Shown here: in pieces, positions 10,059 through 19,216 of the stretch | Position numbering within the stretch: position 1 is the first letter of the stretch | Layout of the letters: each line of letters opens with the position of its first letter | From: Streptomyces tardus | Lineage (GTDB): Bacteria > Actinomycetota > Actinomycetes > Streptomycetales > Streptomycetaceae | DNA: 64,000 nt | Direction of reading: 5' to 3' | Assembly (NCBI RefSeq): GCF_018101125.2 | Contig: NZ_JAELVF020000001.1 | Location: 1,451,215 to 1,515,214 of the forward strand | Program-made: the position numbers and the translations under genes | The notes under the pieces: model-generated | Seen by the model: only the letters and a program-made list of their open reading frames with translations | What the model was told of the DNA's origin: nothing | Databases searched by the model: none

Positions 10059-10940
10059 TCAGGCTGCGCCGCGCTGCATCGCCTCGCAGACGGCGGTCGA
10101 TTCGCGCGCACCCAGGCGTACCGATCGGCCGCAGTGCACGATCCAGGCGCCAACACCTTCCGGCGTGCCGGACAGGTACCCCTCGAAGGCGCCCGCGTAG
10201 CCGCCGTCGGCGGACTGCGCCTCCTGATGGCCGACCTCCGCCGGGCAGATCGACTTGGGGTCGAGGCCGCTGCCGACCAGGACGACCCGTTCCGCCGCGC
10301 GCGCGACGAGGGAGTTGTGCGAGACGAAGGGACGCAGAGCCAGCAGTTCGCCGTGCACCACCGCGGCGGTCACCAGCGCGGGCGCGGAGGAACCGGCAAC
10401 GATCAGCTCGGCGAGCGACTCCAGACGCGCGGACACCTCGTCGGCCGACGGCAGCTCGAAGGGGAGCGTCGGCTCGTCGACCGACTCGCCGGCCAGCCGC
10501 GGGCGACCGATCGCGTCCACCCCGCTGCCCGGCACCTCCGGCCGCTGCACGCCGCCGGCTGCCACCAGATGCAGCCGTGCGAGCACCCGGAGCGGCGACT
10601 GCCGCCAGATCGGCAGGAGTTGACCCGCCTCGGCGGTGACACGCAGCGCGGCACCGACGGTCCGAGCCTGCCCGTCGACGCTGAAATCACTGCGCCGACG
10701 CACCTCCTCCAGCGCCCAGTCGGCGCCGGCCAGGCCCGCACTGGCACGCGCTCCGCGCAGTACGGCCTCGGCGGTCACCTCGGTACTCCGCCGCCGCATG
10801 ACGCGGTGCTTGTAGAGCAGGTCGACGGCGCGGCGCACCGAATCGACGGCCTCACCCACGCCGGGGAGGCCGCCGAGCGGTACCAAGGGATCAGCACCGG
10901 CGGACGGCTGCGAGCCGGGTGCCTGGGGACTGTTGCTCAT
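10059..10940 (-). CDS. Fic-fold protein with degenerate active site (often annotated as oxidoreductase)
   Basis: 293 residues. The segment VTAAVVHGELLALRPFVSHNSLVARAA, at about residues 195-220, aligns with the Fic core, where the catalytic motif is HPFxxGNGRxxR. Here the His is Arg (RPF) and GNGR has become SHNSL, so AMP-transfer activity is unlikely. The N-terminus is polar and disordered; the middle is helical (VLRGARASAGLAGADWAL). Homologues are widespread in Streptomyces beside the CooC-like ATPase gene and are commonly labelled oxidoreductase without evidence. The divergent neighbour at 11047 shares a 106-bp promoter region. The role is unknown; a scaffold or a changed specificity are both possible. 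Confidence 0.68.
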   Translation of the reverse strand: MSNSPQAPGSQPSAGADPLVPLGGLPGVGEAVDSVRRAVDLLYKHRVMRRRSTEVTAEAVLRGARASAGLAGADWALEEVRRRSDFSVDGQARTVGAALRVTAEAGQLLPIWRQSPLRVLARLHLVAAGGVQRPEVPGSGVDAIGRPRLAGESVDEPTLPFELPSADEVSARLESLAELIVAGSSAPALVTAAVVHGELLALRPFVSHNSLVARAAERVVLVGSGLDPKSICPAEVGHQEAQSADGGYAGAFEGYLSGTPEGVGAWIVHCGRSVRLGARESTAVCEAMQRGAA

Positions 10941-11046
10941 GGGTCACGACCCTACGCACACCGCGGTGCCGCTACGCCCCTCGATCGAGTGGTCTTGCCC
11001 ACTCGGCTACCTGCTCCACCACCTGTGCCGTCCTACCCTGACGAAC

Positions 11047-12033
11047 ATGAAGATCGCTTTCGTAGGCAAGGGCGGCAGTGGCAAGACCACCCTGTCGTCC
11101 CTGTTCATCCGTCATCTCGCCGCTCGCCGGCTGCCGGTGGTCGCCATCGACGCGGACATCAACCAGCACCTGGGCGCCGCTCTGGGCATGACGGACGAAG
11201 AGGCGGCCGGCATCCCGGCCATGGGCGCGCACCTCCCCCTGATCAAGGACTACCTCCGGGGGTCGAACACACGTATCGCCTCCGCCGATTCCATGATCAA
11301 GACGACTCCCCCCGGCGCCGGCTCGCGGCTGCTGCGCATCACCGGACAGAACCCGGTCTACGACGCCTGCGCCCACCGGCTCACACTGGAAGAAGGGGAC
11401 GTCAGACTGCTGGCCACCGGGCCGTTCACCGAGGACGATCTCGGCGTCGCCTGCTACCACTCCAAGGTCGGAGCGGTGGAACTGTGCCTGAACCATCTGG
11501 TGGACGGGCGCTCGGAGTTCATGGTCGTCGACATGACCGCGGGCTCGGACTCCTTCGCCTCCGGCATGTTCACCCGCTTCGACACGACCTTCCTGGTGGC
11601 CGAACCCACCCGCAAGGGCGTGGCCGTCTACCGCCAGTACCGCGAGTACGCCCGGGACTTCGGCGTACGGCTCCAGGTCGTCGGCAACAAGGTCCAGAAC
11701 CAGGACGACCTGGACTTCCTGAGCGCGGAGGTGGGCGACGACCTGCTCGCCGCGTTCGGCCACTCGGACTGGGTGCGCGGCAGGGAGAAGGGTCGAGCCC
11801 TCCCCTGGGCGCAGCTGGAAGAGGCCAACAGGCACGCACTGCGCACCCTTCACGACGCCGCCGACGACTCGTACGCCCACCGCAACTGGCGCCGCTACAC
11901 CGACCAGATGGTGCACTTCCACCTCAAGAACGCGACGGGCTGGGGCAACGCCCGCACCGGCACCGATCTGACCCATCAGATCGACCCGGACTTCCTGCTC
12001 GGCGAGGATCTCCTCGCACCCCAGCCCGCCTGA
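11047..12033 (+). CDS. CooC/ArsA-like P-loop ATPase
   Basis: 328-residue SIMIBI-class ATPase. It opens directly with MKIAFVGKGGSGKTTLSSLF, a deviant Walker A with the signature Lys (GKGGSGKTT), followed by VVAIDADINQHLG. Walker B-like FMVVDMTAGSD and the later NKVQNQDDLDF (an NKxD-like base contact) also fit. Members act in metal-centre insertion or protein targeting, but the client here is not evident. An upstream in-frame extension exists, but the ATG at 11047 gives the canonical start. It is monocistronic, diverging from the Fic-like gene and ending at a clear hairpin at 12132-12170. Confidence 0.85.
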   Translation: MKIAFVGKGGSGKTTLSSLFIRHLAARRLPVVAIDADINQHLGAALGMTDEEAAGIPAMGAHLPLIKDYLRGSNTRIASADSMIKTTPPGAGSRLLRITGQNPVYDACAHRLTLEEGDVRLLATGPFTEDDLGVACYHSKVGAVELCLNHLVDGRSEFMVVDMTAGSDSFASGMFTRFDTTFLVAEPTRKGVAVYRQYREYARDFGVRLQVVGNKVQNQDDLDFLSAEVGDDLLAAFGHSDWVRGREKGRALPWAQLEEANRHALRTLHDAADDSYAHRNWRRYTDQMVHFHLKNATGWGNARTGTDLTHQIDPDFLLGEDLLAPQPA

Positions 12034-12131
12034 TCCGACCCTGCGCACCGCAGGCTTGCGCACAACACACCGGGCCCGCGCCCACCGCAGACTTCCGCAC
12101 TGGACGGGCGAGGTGCCCATCGGGACGGAAC

Positions 12132-12170
12132 GTGAGAGGCGGCCACCGAACCGTGGTGGCCGCCTCTCAC
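12132..12170. terminator. Bidirectional terminator hairpin
   Basis: Perfect 16-bp stem (12132-12147 with 12155-12170) and a 7-base loop, between the convergent ATPase gene (ends 12033) and deacetylase gene (ends 12184). Confidence 0.8.
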
Positions 12171-12183
12171 CCGACGCGGATGC

Positions 12184-13419
12184 CTACTTGGCCGGCGGGC
12201 CCGCCGCGAGGAAGCGCTGCCAGTCGCCCTTGGGCCGTTCACCGACACCGAGGCCGCGGAGTTTGTCGAGCACCTCCTTGTCCTGGAGGTCCAACCAGTC
12301 CACCAGTTGACGGAACGACACACAGCGGACGTCGTCCTTCACGCACACGGTCTTGATCACGTCCTCGACGGCCTTCATGTAGATGCCGTTGTTCCACCCG
12401 TTGAAGTGGTTTCCGATGATCAGCGGAGCGCGGTTGCCCTGGTGGGCGCGGTCGAAGCCCTGGAGCAGACCGTCGCGCATCTGCTTCTCCCACTGCGGGT
12501 GCTTGGCCGGCTCCCCGCTGCCGGGTCCGGACTGGTTGACCATGAAGTTGTAGTCCATGGAAAGCGTCTCGAAAGCACGACCGGGCATCGGGACCATCTG
12601 CAGCGGGATGTCCCACATGCCGCCCTTCTTGCCCGGCCAGACCTGGCTGCCGTTGCCGCTGGAGTCGTAGCGGAAGCCCAGCTCCTTGCCGGCCTTCACC
12701 ACGTTGTCGCGACCCTCCAGGCAGGGCGTACGACCACCCACCAGCTCCTGCTCGTAGTCGAAGGGCAGCGCCTCGGCGCCCTTCCAACCCGTGGTGCTCT
12801 TCCAGTTCTTGACGAACCATTTGGCTTGCTGGATCTCGCTCTTCCAGTCCTCCACGCTCCAGCTGTCCACTCCGTTCGGCCCGCAGAAGTGGCCGTTGAA
12901 GTGGGTGCCGATCTCACTGCCGTCCTGCCAGGCGCCGCGGACCTGCTCCAGCGTCGCTCTGACGTTCTCGTCCTTGAGGTAGCCGATGTCGGAGGCGCCC
13001 GGCTTGCGGCCGGGCGGGCTGTAGCGACTCGCCTCGCCCTCGGGCAGCAGGTAGATGCCGGAGAGGAAGTACGTCATCTGTGCGTCGTACTTCTTGCCGA
13101 GCTTGCGGAAGTGGGAGAAGAGCTTCTTGCTGTCCTCGCCCGCGCCGTCCCAGGAGAAGACCACGAACTGCGGCGGCTTCTCGCCCGGCACGAGCTTCTT
13201 CGGCCGCGGCTGGTTGGGCTGGATACCGGTGAACGAGGTCGAACCGTCACCGATGAGCCGAGACCGCAGCGGCTTGTCCACCTGCCCCTGCTTCTCCCCC
13301 TGCTCCGCGCTCCCGTCCCGGTCGGACTGACCGTCGGAACCGGTTCCGCACCCGGTCGCGAGCACGGCGGTCGCGACGAGCGCGGCTGCACCCGTGAGGT
13401 ACGTCCGTGGCCTGGCCAT
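12184..13419 (-). CDS. Lipoprotein with polysaccharide deacetylase (NodB-like) domain
   Basis: About 411 residues. The N-terminus is a lipoprotein signal: a basic start (MARPRTYLTG), a hydrophobic stretch and the lipobox ATGC, then a Ser/Asp/Gln-rich linker. The mature domain has FVVFSWDGAGEDS (NodB motif 1 region), QMTYFLSGIYLL and EIGTHFNGHFC, consistent with a divalent-metal carbohydrate esterase. It is expected to sit on the outer face of the membrane and act on cell-wall or secreted glycans. The ATG at 13419 follows a GAGGTGG ribosome site; the frame is open to 13533, but the extra residues would hide the signal peptide. Confidence 0.82.
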   Translation of the reverse strand: MARPRTYLTGAAALVATAVLATGCGTGSDGQSDRDGSAEQGEKQGQVDKPLRSRLIGDGSTSFTGIQPNQPRPKKLVPGEKPPQFVVFSWDGAGEDSKKLFSHFRKLGKKYDAQMTYFLSGIYLLPEGEASRYSPPGRKPGASDIGYLKDENVRATLEQVRGAWQDGSEIGTHFNGHFCGPNGVDSWSVEDWKSEIQQAKWFVKNWKSTTGWKGAEALPFDYEQELVGGRTPCLEGRDNVVKAGKELGFRYDSSGNGSQVWPGKKGGMWDIPLQMVPMPGRAFETLSMDYNFMVNQSGPGSGEPAKHPQWEKQMRDGLLQGFDRAHQGNRAPLIIGNHFNGWNNGIYMKAVEDVIKTVCVKDDVRCVSFRQLVDWLDLQDKEVLDKLRGLGVGERPKGDWQRFLAAGPPAK

Positions 13420-13764
13420 ACGTTTCCACCTCGCCTTTCGGCGCGGGCAGACAGGTGCGGCGCCGGCCGGGGAGCAGTGGGCGACAGCTGCCGAACCCTG
13501 TTGACCAGCACTGACAGGCCGTCCCACGCGCACATTGACAGCGAATCAGCTGATTCGGACTCAACGTGGCATGGATCCGATAAGCACATTGATATGACAA
13601 GCGGACAACAGCTCATCGTTCACTCATAAGGCGGAAGAGCGACACGGAGCACCCTGGATCACCACATGCCTTCCTTTACCTGTCATTACGATTCATTTAC
13701 CTCCCCTTGGGGGTAGTTGAATGCACACAAACCGTGATGAACTACCGCGACGGAAACGAGATCG
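13420..13764. other. Intergenic region between divergent deacetylase and SulP genes
   Basis: About 345 bp, noticeably less GC-rich than its surroundings around 13540-13720, as expected for promoters. No gene, RNA or clear operator was recognised. Confidence 0.45.
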
Positions 13765-16397
13765 ATGTCCGCCTGCGCACGCGTTCCCACCCTCGGCGCC
13801 CTCCGGGCCGAGCGGGCCACGCGCACGTAGGCCAGGACGAGTTGGGCGAGCCCGGCGACGACGGTGATCGCGCAGGTGGCGCGCCAGCCGTACTGCTGGA
13901 TGAGTTCGGCGGTGACCACGGTGAGGCCGGCGGCGGGCCCGCTGACCTGGAGCGGCGCTCCGCCGAACCGGCCCGCGACGATCCCGCCGACGGCGGCGGC
14001 CACCAGACCGGCCTGGAGCGGAGCTCCGGTCGCCAGGGCGATGCCCAGCGAGAGCGGGAGCGCGATCAGGAAGACGGAGACGGACGCGGAGAGATCGGCC
14101 GAGCCGCCTCCCGCGCCGCGTCCGTCTCCGTCTTCCTGATCGCGCTCCCGCTCTCGCTGGGCATCGCCCTGGCGACCGGAGCTCCGCTCCAGGCCGGTCT
14201 GGTGGCCGCCGCCGTCGGCGGGATCGTCGCGGGCCGGTTCGGCGGAGCGCCGCTCCAGGTCAGCGGGCCCGCCGCCGGCCTCACCGTGGTCACCGCCGAA
14301 CTCATCCAGCAGTACGGCTGGCGCGCCACCTGCGCGATCACCGTCGTCGCCGGGCTCGCCCAACTCGTCCTGGCCTACGTGCGCGTGGCCCGCTCGGCCC
14401 TCGCGGTGAGCCCTGCCATCGTGCACGGGATGCTCGGGGGCATCGGCGTCTCCATCGCACTGGCCCAACTGCACATCGTGCTCGGCGGCAACCCGGAGAG
14501 CTCCGCGGTCGCCAACGTGAAAGCACTGCCGGAGCAGTTGGCGAACCCCCACCCCGCGGCGCTCAGCGCCAGCGCGCTGACGATCGCCGTACTGCTGGCG
14601 TGGCCGCGGCTGCGCGGGCGCACCGGGCGGCTGGTGCGGACGGTCCCCGGCCCGCTCGCCGCGGTTCTCCTGGCCACCGGACTGGTCGTGGTGGCGGGGC
14701 TCAGCCTGCCGCGGGTCGACCTGCCGTCCTGGCGCAGCCATGCGCTGCCCGAGGTGCCGGAAGGGCCCGTACTCGGTCTGATCGCCGCGGTGCTGACGAT
14801 CACGCTGGTGGCGAGCGTGGAGTCGCTGCTCTCCGCCGTGGCCGTGGACAAGCTGGCCGCCGGCCGCACCAACGAGCGGGGAGGGCCCCGCATCCCGCGC
14901 GCCGACCTGGACCGGGAGCTGCGCGGACAGGGCGCGGCGAACGTCGTGTCCGGCGCGCTCGGCGGACTGCCCGTGACGGGCGTCGCGGTGCGCAGCGCGG
15001 CCAACGTGCAGGCGGGGGCGGTGAGTCGGCGCTCGACGATTCTCCACGGCTGCTGGGTGGTGCTCGCCGCTGCCCTGCTGGTGCCCGTCCTCCAGCTGAT
15101 CCCGCTGGCGGCACTCGCCGCGCTGGTGATGGTGGTCGGTGTGCAGATGGTCAACCTGACGCACATCCGGACCGTCAACCGGCACCGCGAGGTGTGGGTC
15201 TACGTGGCGACCGCCGCGGGTGTCGTCCTCCTCGGTGTACTCGAAGGAGTGATCATCGGCATTCTGGTGGCCGTCGGCGTGAACCTGCACCGGCTGACGC
15301 ACACCCGGATCATGCACGAGAACCCGCAGCCCGGGGGCGGCGAGCACCGGGTGCTGGTGCGCGGGCAGTTGACGTTCCTGGCGGTGCCCAGACTGAGCAG
15401 GGCGCTCGGCCGCCTTCCCGACGGCGGCCGGGTGGTGATCGAGCTGGACGGCTCCTTCATGGACCACGCGGCGTACGAGGCCCTCCAGGACTGGCGGACC
15501 GCGTACACCACCCACGGCGGCGAGGTCAGCCTCACCGGCAGGTCGGGTGCGCGGATCGCCGAGCCGAGCACGGTCCACCACTGCACACCCTGGACGCCCT
15601 GGCGCAACCACCACTGCACCCACCCACGGGAGAAGCAGGGCCCGCGCACCGAGCGGCGCGGTCAACTGCTCGGCGGCGTACGGAACTTCCAGCGCGCCAC
15701 CGCGCCACTCGTACGGGCGGAACTCGCCCGGCTGGCGCGCGACGGCCAGCAACCCTCGCACCTCTTCCTGACCTGCGCCGACTCCAGGCTGGTGACCAGC
15801 ATGATCACCTCCAGCGGCCCCGGCGACCTGTTCACGGTCCGCAACGTCGGCAATCTGGTGCCGCCGCCCGGCCGGGAGACCGGCGACGACTCGGTGGGCG
15901 CGGCGATCGAGTACGCCGTGGACGTGCTGAAAGTGGGTTCGATCACCGTGTGCGGGCACTCGGGCTGCGGCGCGATGTACGCGCTGCACGCGCTGCACGC
16001 CGAGGGAAGCAGCCTTGCGGACGGCGACGGCTCACTCTCCCGCTGGCTGCGCCACGGCAGGCCGAGCCTGCGGCGGGCCCGGGAGTCCGTCGCCGGCCCG
16101 CGACTGGCCGAACGGGAGCCCGCGGACGAGATCGAGGCGCTCTGTCTGGCCAACGTGGTGCAGCAGCTCGAGCACCTGCGGGCACACAGCTGCGTCGGCC
16201 GGCGCTTGGCCGAGGGCTCGCTGGAGCTGCACGGAATGTACTTCCACGTCGGCGAGGCGCAGGCGTACGTGTTGGACCACCGGGAGCTGCCCGACGCCGG
16301 AGCCGAACTGAGCGGCGGCGCTCCGGTCTTCACGCCGGTCCAACCGGAATCCGACGCCGTCGCCACATCCGCCGCCGGACACCGGACGGTCGACTGA
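13707..16397 (+). CDS. SulP transporter fused to beta-carbonic anhydrase, 5' end rearranged
   Basis: Fusion of a SulP (SLC26-like) permease, a STAS domain and a beta-class carbonic anhydrase, predicted to import bicarbonate and convert it at the membrane. SulP begins around residue 137 (SVFLIALPLSLGIALATGAP); the STAS region lies at about 545-620. The anhydrase has zinc ligands in TCADSR and GHSGCGA. The natural ATG is probably 13765 (MSACARVPTLGALRAE), but as assembled that frame stops at 13828-13830. The listed frame instead reads antisense through an inverted copy of its own N-terminal coding region (13805-14089). The intact gene should read MSACARVPTLGALR followed by ADLSASVSVF. A terminator follows at 16481-16515. 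Confidence 0.78.
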   Translation: MGVVECTQTVMNYRDGNEIDVRLRTRSHPRRPPGRAGHAHVGQDELGEPGDDGDRAGGAPAVLLDEFGGDHGEAGGGPADLERRSAEPARDDPADGGGHQTGLERSSGRQGDAQRERERDQEDGDGRGEIGRAASRAASVSVFLIALPLSLGIALATGAPLQAGLVAAAVGGIVAGRFGGAPLQVSGPAAGLTVVTAELIQQYGWRATCAITVVAGLAQLVLAYVRVARSALAVSPAIVHGMLGGIGVSIALAQLHIVLGGNPESSAVANVKALPEQLANPHPAALSASALTIAVLLAWPRLRGRTGRLVRTVPGPLAAVLLATGLVVVAGLSLPRVDLPSWRSHALPEVPEGPVLGLIAAVLTITLVASVESLLSAVAVDKLAAGRTNERGGPRIPRADLDRELRGQGAANVVSGALGGLPVTGVAVRSAANVQAGAVSRRSTILHGCWVVLAAALLVPVLQLIPLAALAALVMVVGVQMVNLTHIRTVNRHREVWVYVATAAGVVLLGVLEGVIIGILVAVGVNLHRLTHTRIMHENPQPGGGEHRVLVRGQLTFLAVPRLSRALGRLPDGGRVVIELDGSFMDHAAYEALQDWRTAYTTHGGEVSLTGRSGARIAEPSTVHHCTPWTPWRNHHCTHPREKQGPRTERRGQLLGGVRNFQRATAPLVRAELARLARDGQQPSHLFLTCADSRLVTSMITSSGPGDLFTVRNVGNLVPPPGRETGDDSVGAAIEYAVDVLKVGSITVCGHSGCGAMYALHALHAEGSSLADGDGSLSRWLRHGRPSLRRARESVAGPRLAEREPADEIEALCLANVVQQLEHLRAHSCVGRRLAEGSLELHGMYFHVGEAQAYVLDHRELPDAGAELSGGAPVFTPVQPESDAVATSAAGHRTVD
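13805..14400. repeat. Perfect inverted duplication, 285-bp arms, 26-bp spacer
   Basis: Arms 13805-14089 and 14116-14400 are reverse complements, separated by 14090-14115. The right arm is SulP coding sequence in its proper place. Read on the minus strand, the left arm plus part of the spacer encodes ADLSASVSVF, the expected natural junction with the N-terminal peptide starting at 13765. The inverted copy therefore includes bases missing from the right-hand copy, which suggests a strand-switch event at a short GGGCCGA homology. Confidence 0.93.
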
Positions 16398-16860
16398 GGC
16401 GCCGGACGGCCGGCTGAAGAACCGGACCGGCCGAGGAGCCGACCGGACCGACCGAGGCACCGGACGGCCGACCGAAGCCCGAGCGGCGGGCCGCGAAAGT
16501 CGCGGTCCGCCGCTCCTCGGCGCCGCGGCCGATGTGCTTCCGCGGCGGTGAGGCGCGGGCGTACGTTCGCGGTACCGGGACCTCACCGAGAGCAGCGTCC
16601 ACCTGAGCGGCGCCCCGGGCCGTACGAGCTGCACTCCGGATCGGACGCCGGTGGCGGCCCGTGCGGGCGGACCCGCCGACCGCGCGCCGAACGGTTCCAC
16701 GACCGTCCGGCAACCGTCCGGCGCGGCAGCACGCCACTCACCGATAGAGGTCTACACCACTTGCCCGTGAACCCTTGTCAGGGCCCGGCGGGAGCTGGTC
16801 AGCTATGACCTGGGACACAGCGCACACCCCGGGCGAGAGCCATGGGACGAGGGAGATGTC
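16398..16860. other. Intergenic region upstream of acs
   Basis: About 460 bp. Its first part (16380-16480) is a degenerate direct repeat around the theme ACCGGACGGCCGACYGA. A terminator hairpin follows at 16481-16515. The remainder should carry the acs promoter. No gene recognised. Confidence 0.5.
16481..16515 (+). terminator. Terminator hairpin after SulP-carbonic anhydrase gene
   Basis: 16-bp stem (16481-16496 with 16500-16515) with one G-T pair and a 3-base loop, about 85 bases after the stop codon. Confidence 0.75.
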
Positions 16861-18831
16861 GTGAGCAACGAAAGCCTGGCCAATCTGCTCCGCGAAGAGC
16901 GGAGGTTCGAGCCGCCGGCCGAGCTCGCCGCCAACGCCAACGTCACAGCCGAGGCGTACGAGCAGGCACGCGCCGACCGGCTCGGCTTCTGGGCCGAGCA
17001 GGCACGCAGGCTCAGCTGGTCGACGGAGCCGACCGAGACCCTTGACTGGAGCAACCCGCCCTTCGCCAAGTGGTTCCAGGACGGCAGGCTCAACGTCGCC
17101 TACAACTGCGTCGACCGGCATGTCGAGGCGGGCAACGGCGACCGGGTGGCAATCCACTTCGAGGGCGAGCCCGGCGACAGCCGCACCCTGACCTACGCCG
17201 AGCTGCAGCGCGAGGTCTCCAAGGCGGCCAACGCGCTGCTGGAGCTCGGCGTCCGGACCGGCGACCGGGTCGCCGTCTACATGCCGATGATCCCGGAAAC
17301 GGTCGTCGCGATGCTGGCCTGCGCCCGGATCGGCGCCCCGCACTCGGTGGTCTTCGGCGGGTTCTCGGCGGACGCGCTCGCCACCCGCATCAACGACGCC
17401 GACGCACGCGTCGTGATCACCGCCGACGGCGGCTACCGCAAGGGTTCGGCCAGCGCACTCAAGCCCGCCGTCGACGAGGCGCTGACGCGTCCCGGCACCG
17501 AGAACGTGCGCAACGTGCTGGTCGTCCGGCGCACCGGTCAGGACGTCGAGTGGACCGAGGGCCGCGACGTGTGGTGGCACGACGTCGTCGAGCGCCAGTC
17601 CGACGAGCACACGCCGGAGGCGTTCGACGCCGAGCACCCGCTGTTCATCCTCTACACCTCGGGCACCACGGGTAAGCCGAAGGGCATCCTGCACACCTCG
17701 GGCGGCTACCTCACCCAGGTCGCCTACACCCACCACGCCGTCTTCGACCTCAAGCCCGAGACGGACGTCTTCTGGTGCAGCGCCGACGTCGGGTGGGTGA
17801 CCGGGCACTCGTACATCGTCTACGGGCCGCTCGCCAACGGCGCGACCGAGGTCCTCTACGAGGGCACACCGGACTCCCCGCACAAGGGCCGCTGGTGGGA
17901 GATCATCCAGAAGTATGGCGTGACCATCTTCTACACCGCCCCCACCGCGATCCGTGCCTGCATGAAGTGGGGCGACGACATCCCGGCCGAGTTCGACCTC
18001 TCCTCCCTGCGGCTGCTGGGCTCGGTCGGCGAGCCGATCAACCCCGAGGCGTGGGTCTGGTACCGCGAGCACATCGGCGCCGGCAGCACCCCGGTGGTGG
18101 ACACCTGGTGGCAGACCGAGACCGGCGGAATCATGATCAGCCCGCTGCCCGGCGTGACAGCCACCAAGCCGGGGTCCGCGCAGGTGGCTCTGCCGGGCAT
18201 CGCCGCGACGGTGCTGGACGACGAGGCGCGGGAGGTGCCGGACGGGTCGGGCGGCTATCTGGTGCTGACCGAGCCGTGGCCGTCGATGCTGCGCACCATC
18301 TGGGGCGACGATCAGCGGTTCCTGGACACCTACTGGTCCCGCTTCGAGGGGCGGTACTTCGCCGGCGACGGCGCCAAGAAGGACGACGACGGCGACATCT
18401 GGCTGCTGGGTCGGGTCGACGACGTGATGCTGGTCTCCGGCCACAACATCTCCACCACCGAGGTGGAGTCGGCGCTGGTCTCCCACCCCTCGGTCGCCGA
18501 AGCGGCGGTGGTCGGCGCCACCGACCCGCAGACCACCCAGGCGATCTGCGCCTTCGTCATCCTGCGCGGCAGCGCGGCGGAGACGGAACAGGACGAACTG
18601 GTCACGGAGTTGCGCAACCACGTGGCCAAGCAGCTCGGACCGATCGCCAAGCCCTCGCGCATCCTGCCGGTCGCCGAGCTGCCGAAAACGCGCTCCGGGA
18701 AGATCATGCGACGGCTGCTGCGCGACATCGCGGAGAACCGCGAGCTGGGCGATGTCACCACCCTGACCGACTCGTCCGTGATGGAGCTGATCCAGAAGCA
18801 GCTGCCGGCATCCGGCGGCGGGGACGACTGA
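16861..18831 (+). CDS. acs: Acetyl-CoA synthetase
   Basis: 656 residues, the standard length for AMP-forming acetate-CoA ligase. Motifs in order: the P-loop-like ILYTSGTTGKPKG, VGWVTGHSYIVYGPL, DTWWQTETGG, the adenylate-binding LLGRVDDVMLVSGHN, and the C-terminal acetylation motif TRSGKIMRR, whose Lys is the known regulatory acetylation site of the family. It converts acetate, ATP and CoA to acetyl-CoA in the cytosol. The GTG start at 16861 follows a GGGAG ribosome site. Monocistronic, with a strong hairpin at 18934-18977. Acetyl-CoA supply could indirectly feed the biosynthetic cluster, but the gene is part of the conserved core. Confidence 0.96.
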   Translation: MSNESLANLLREERRFEPPAELAANANVTAEAYEQARADRLGFWAEQARRLSWSTEPTETLDWSNPPFAKWFQDGRLNVAYNCVDRHVEAGNGDRVAIHFEGEPGDSRTLTYAELQREVSKAANALLELGVRTGDRVAVYMPMIPETVVAMLACARIGAPHSVVFGGFSADALATRINDADARVVITADGGYRKGSASALKPAVDEALTRPGTENVRNVLVVRRTGQDVEWTEGRDVWWHDVVERQSDEHTPEAFDAEHPLFILYTSGTTGKPKGILHTSGGYLTQVAYTHHAVFDLKPETDVFWCSADVGWVTGHSYIVYGPLANGATEVLYEGTPDSPHKGRWWEIIQKYGVTIFYTAPTAIRACMKWGDDIPAEFDLSSLRLLGSVGEPINPEAWVWYREHIGAGSTPVVDTWWQTETGGIMISPLPGVTATKPGSAQVALPGIAATVLDDEAREVPDGSGGYLVLTEPWPSMLRTIWGDDQRFLDTYWSRFEGRYFAGDGAKKDDDGDIWLLGRVDDVMLVSGHNISTTEVESALVSHPSVAEAAVVGATDPQTTQAICAFVILRGSAAETEQDELVTELRNHVAKQLGPIAKPSRILPVAELPKTRSGKIMRRLLRDIAENRELGDVTTLTDSSVMELIQKQLPASGGGDD

Positions 18832-19216
18832 CGGGTCGACAGCCGCACGCGACCTCCCGACGGGTGCGGAGGCGCGCAGCCGCGCGGGGCGGGCACCCGG
18901 AGGTGCTCGCCCGGGACGGTGCCGGTGGTGGATGACGGGCGGGTGGGGCACGGATCGCCGTGTCCCACCCGCCCGTCTCCGCGTCCTCGCTTCCGAGTGC
19001 TCGGCAGTCGGGCGCGGGCGGCAGCCGGCCGGCGCGCACAGCCGCGGGCGGCGCGCCACACAGGCGACGCAGATGCATCGAGATCCCCCGAAAGCAGACG
19101 CCGCTGCCACCACGGCGTGCCGAACCACCCACCAGCGACGACGATACGAAGGGAGCTGCGGCATGATGTGACGCCGAAGTAAGTTCCACGGGCGCGCCTA
19201 TGACAGGGAGTGAGTG
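18832..19216. other. Intergenic region between acs and holin-like gene
   Basis: About 385 bp holding the acs terminator hairpin and, presumably, the promoter of the next gene in its right half. No gene recognised. Confidence 0.5.
18934..18977 (+). terminator. Terminator hairpin after acs
   Basis: 20-bp stem (18934-18953 with 18958-18977), one G-T pair, loop ATCG, about 100 bases beyond the acs stop. Confidence 0.78.
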
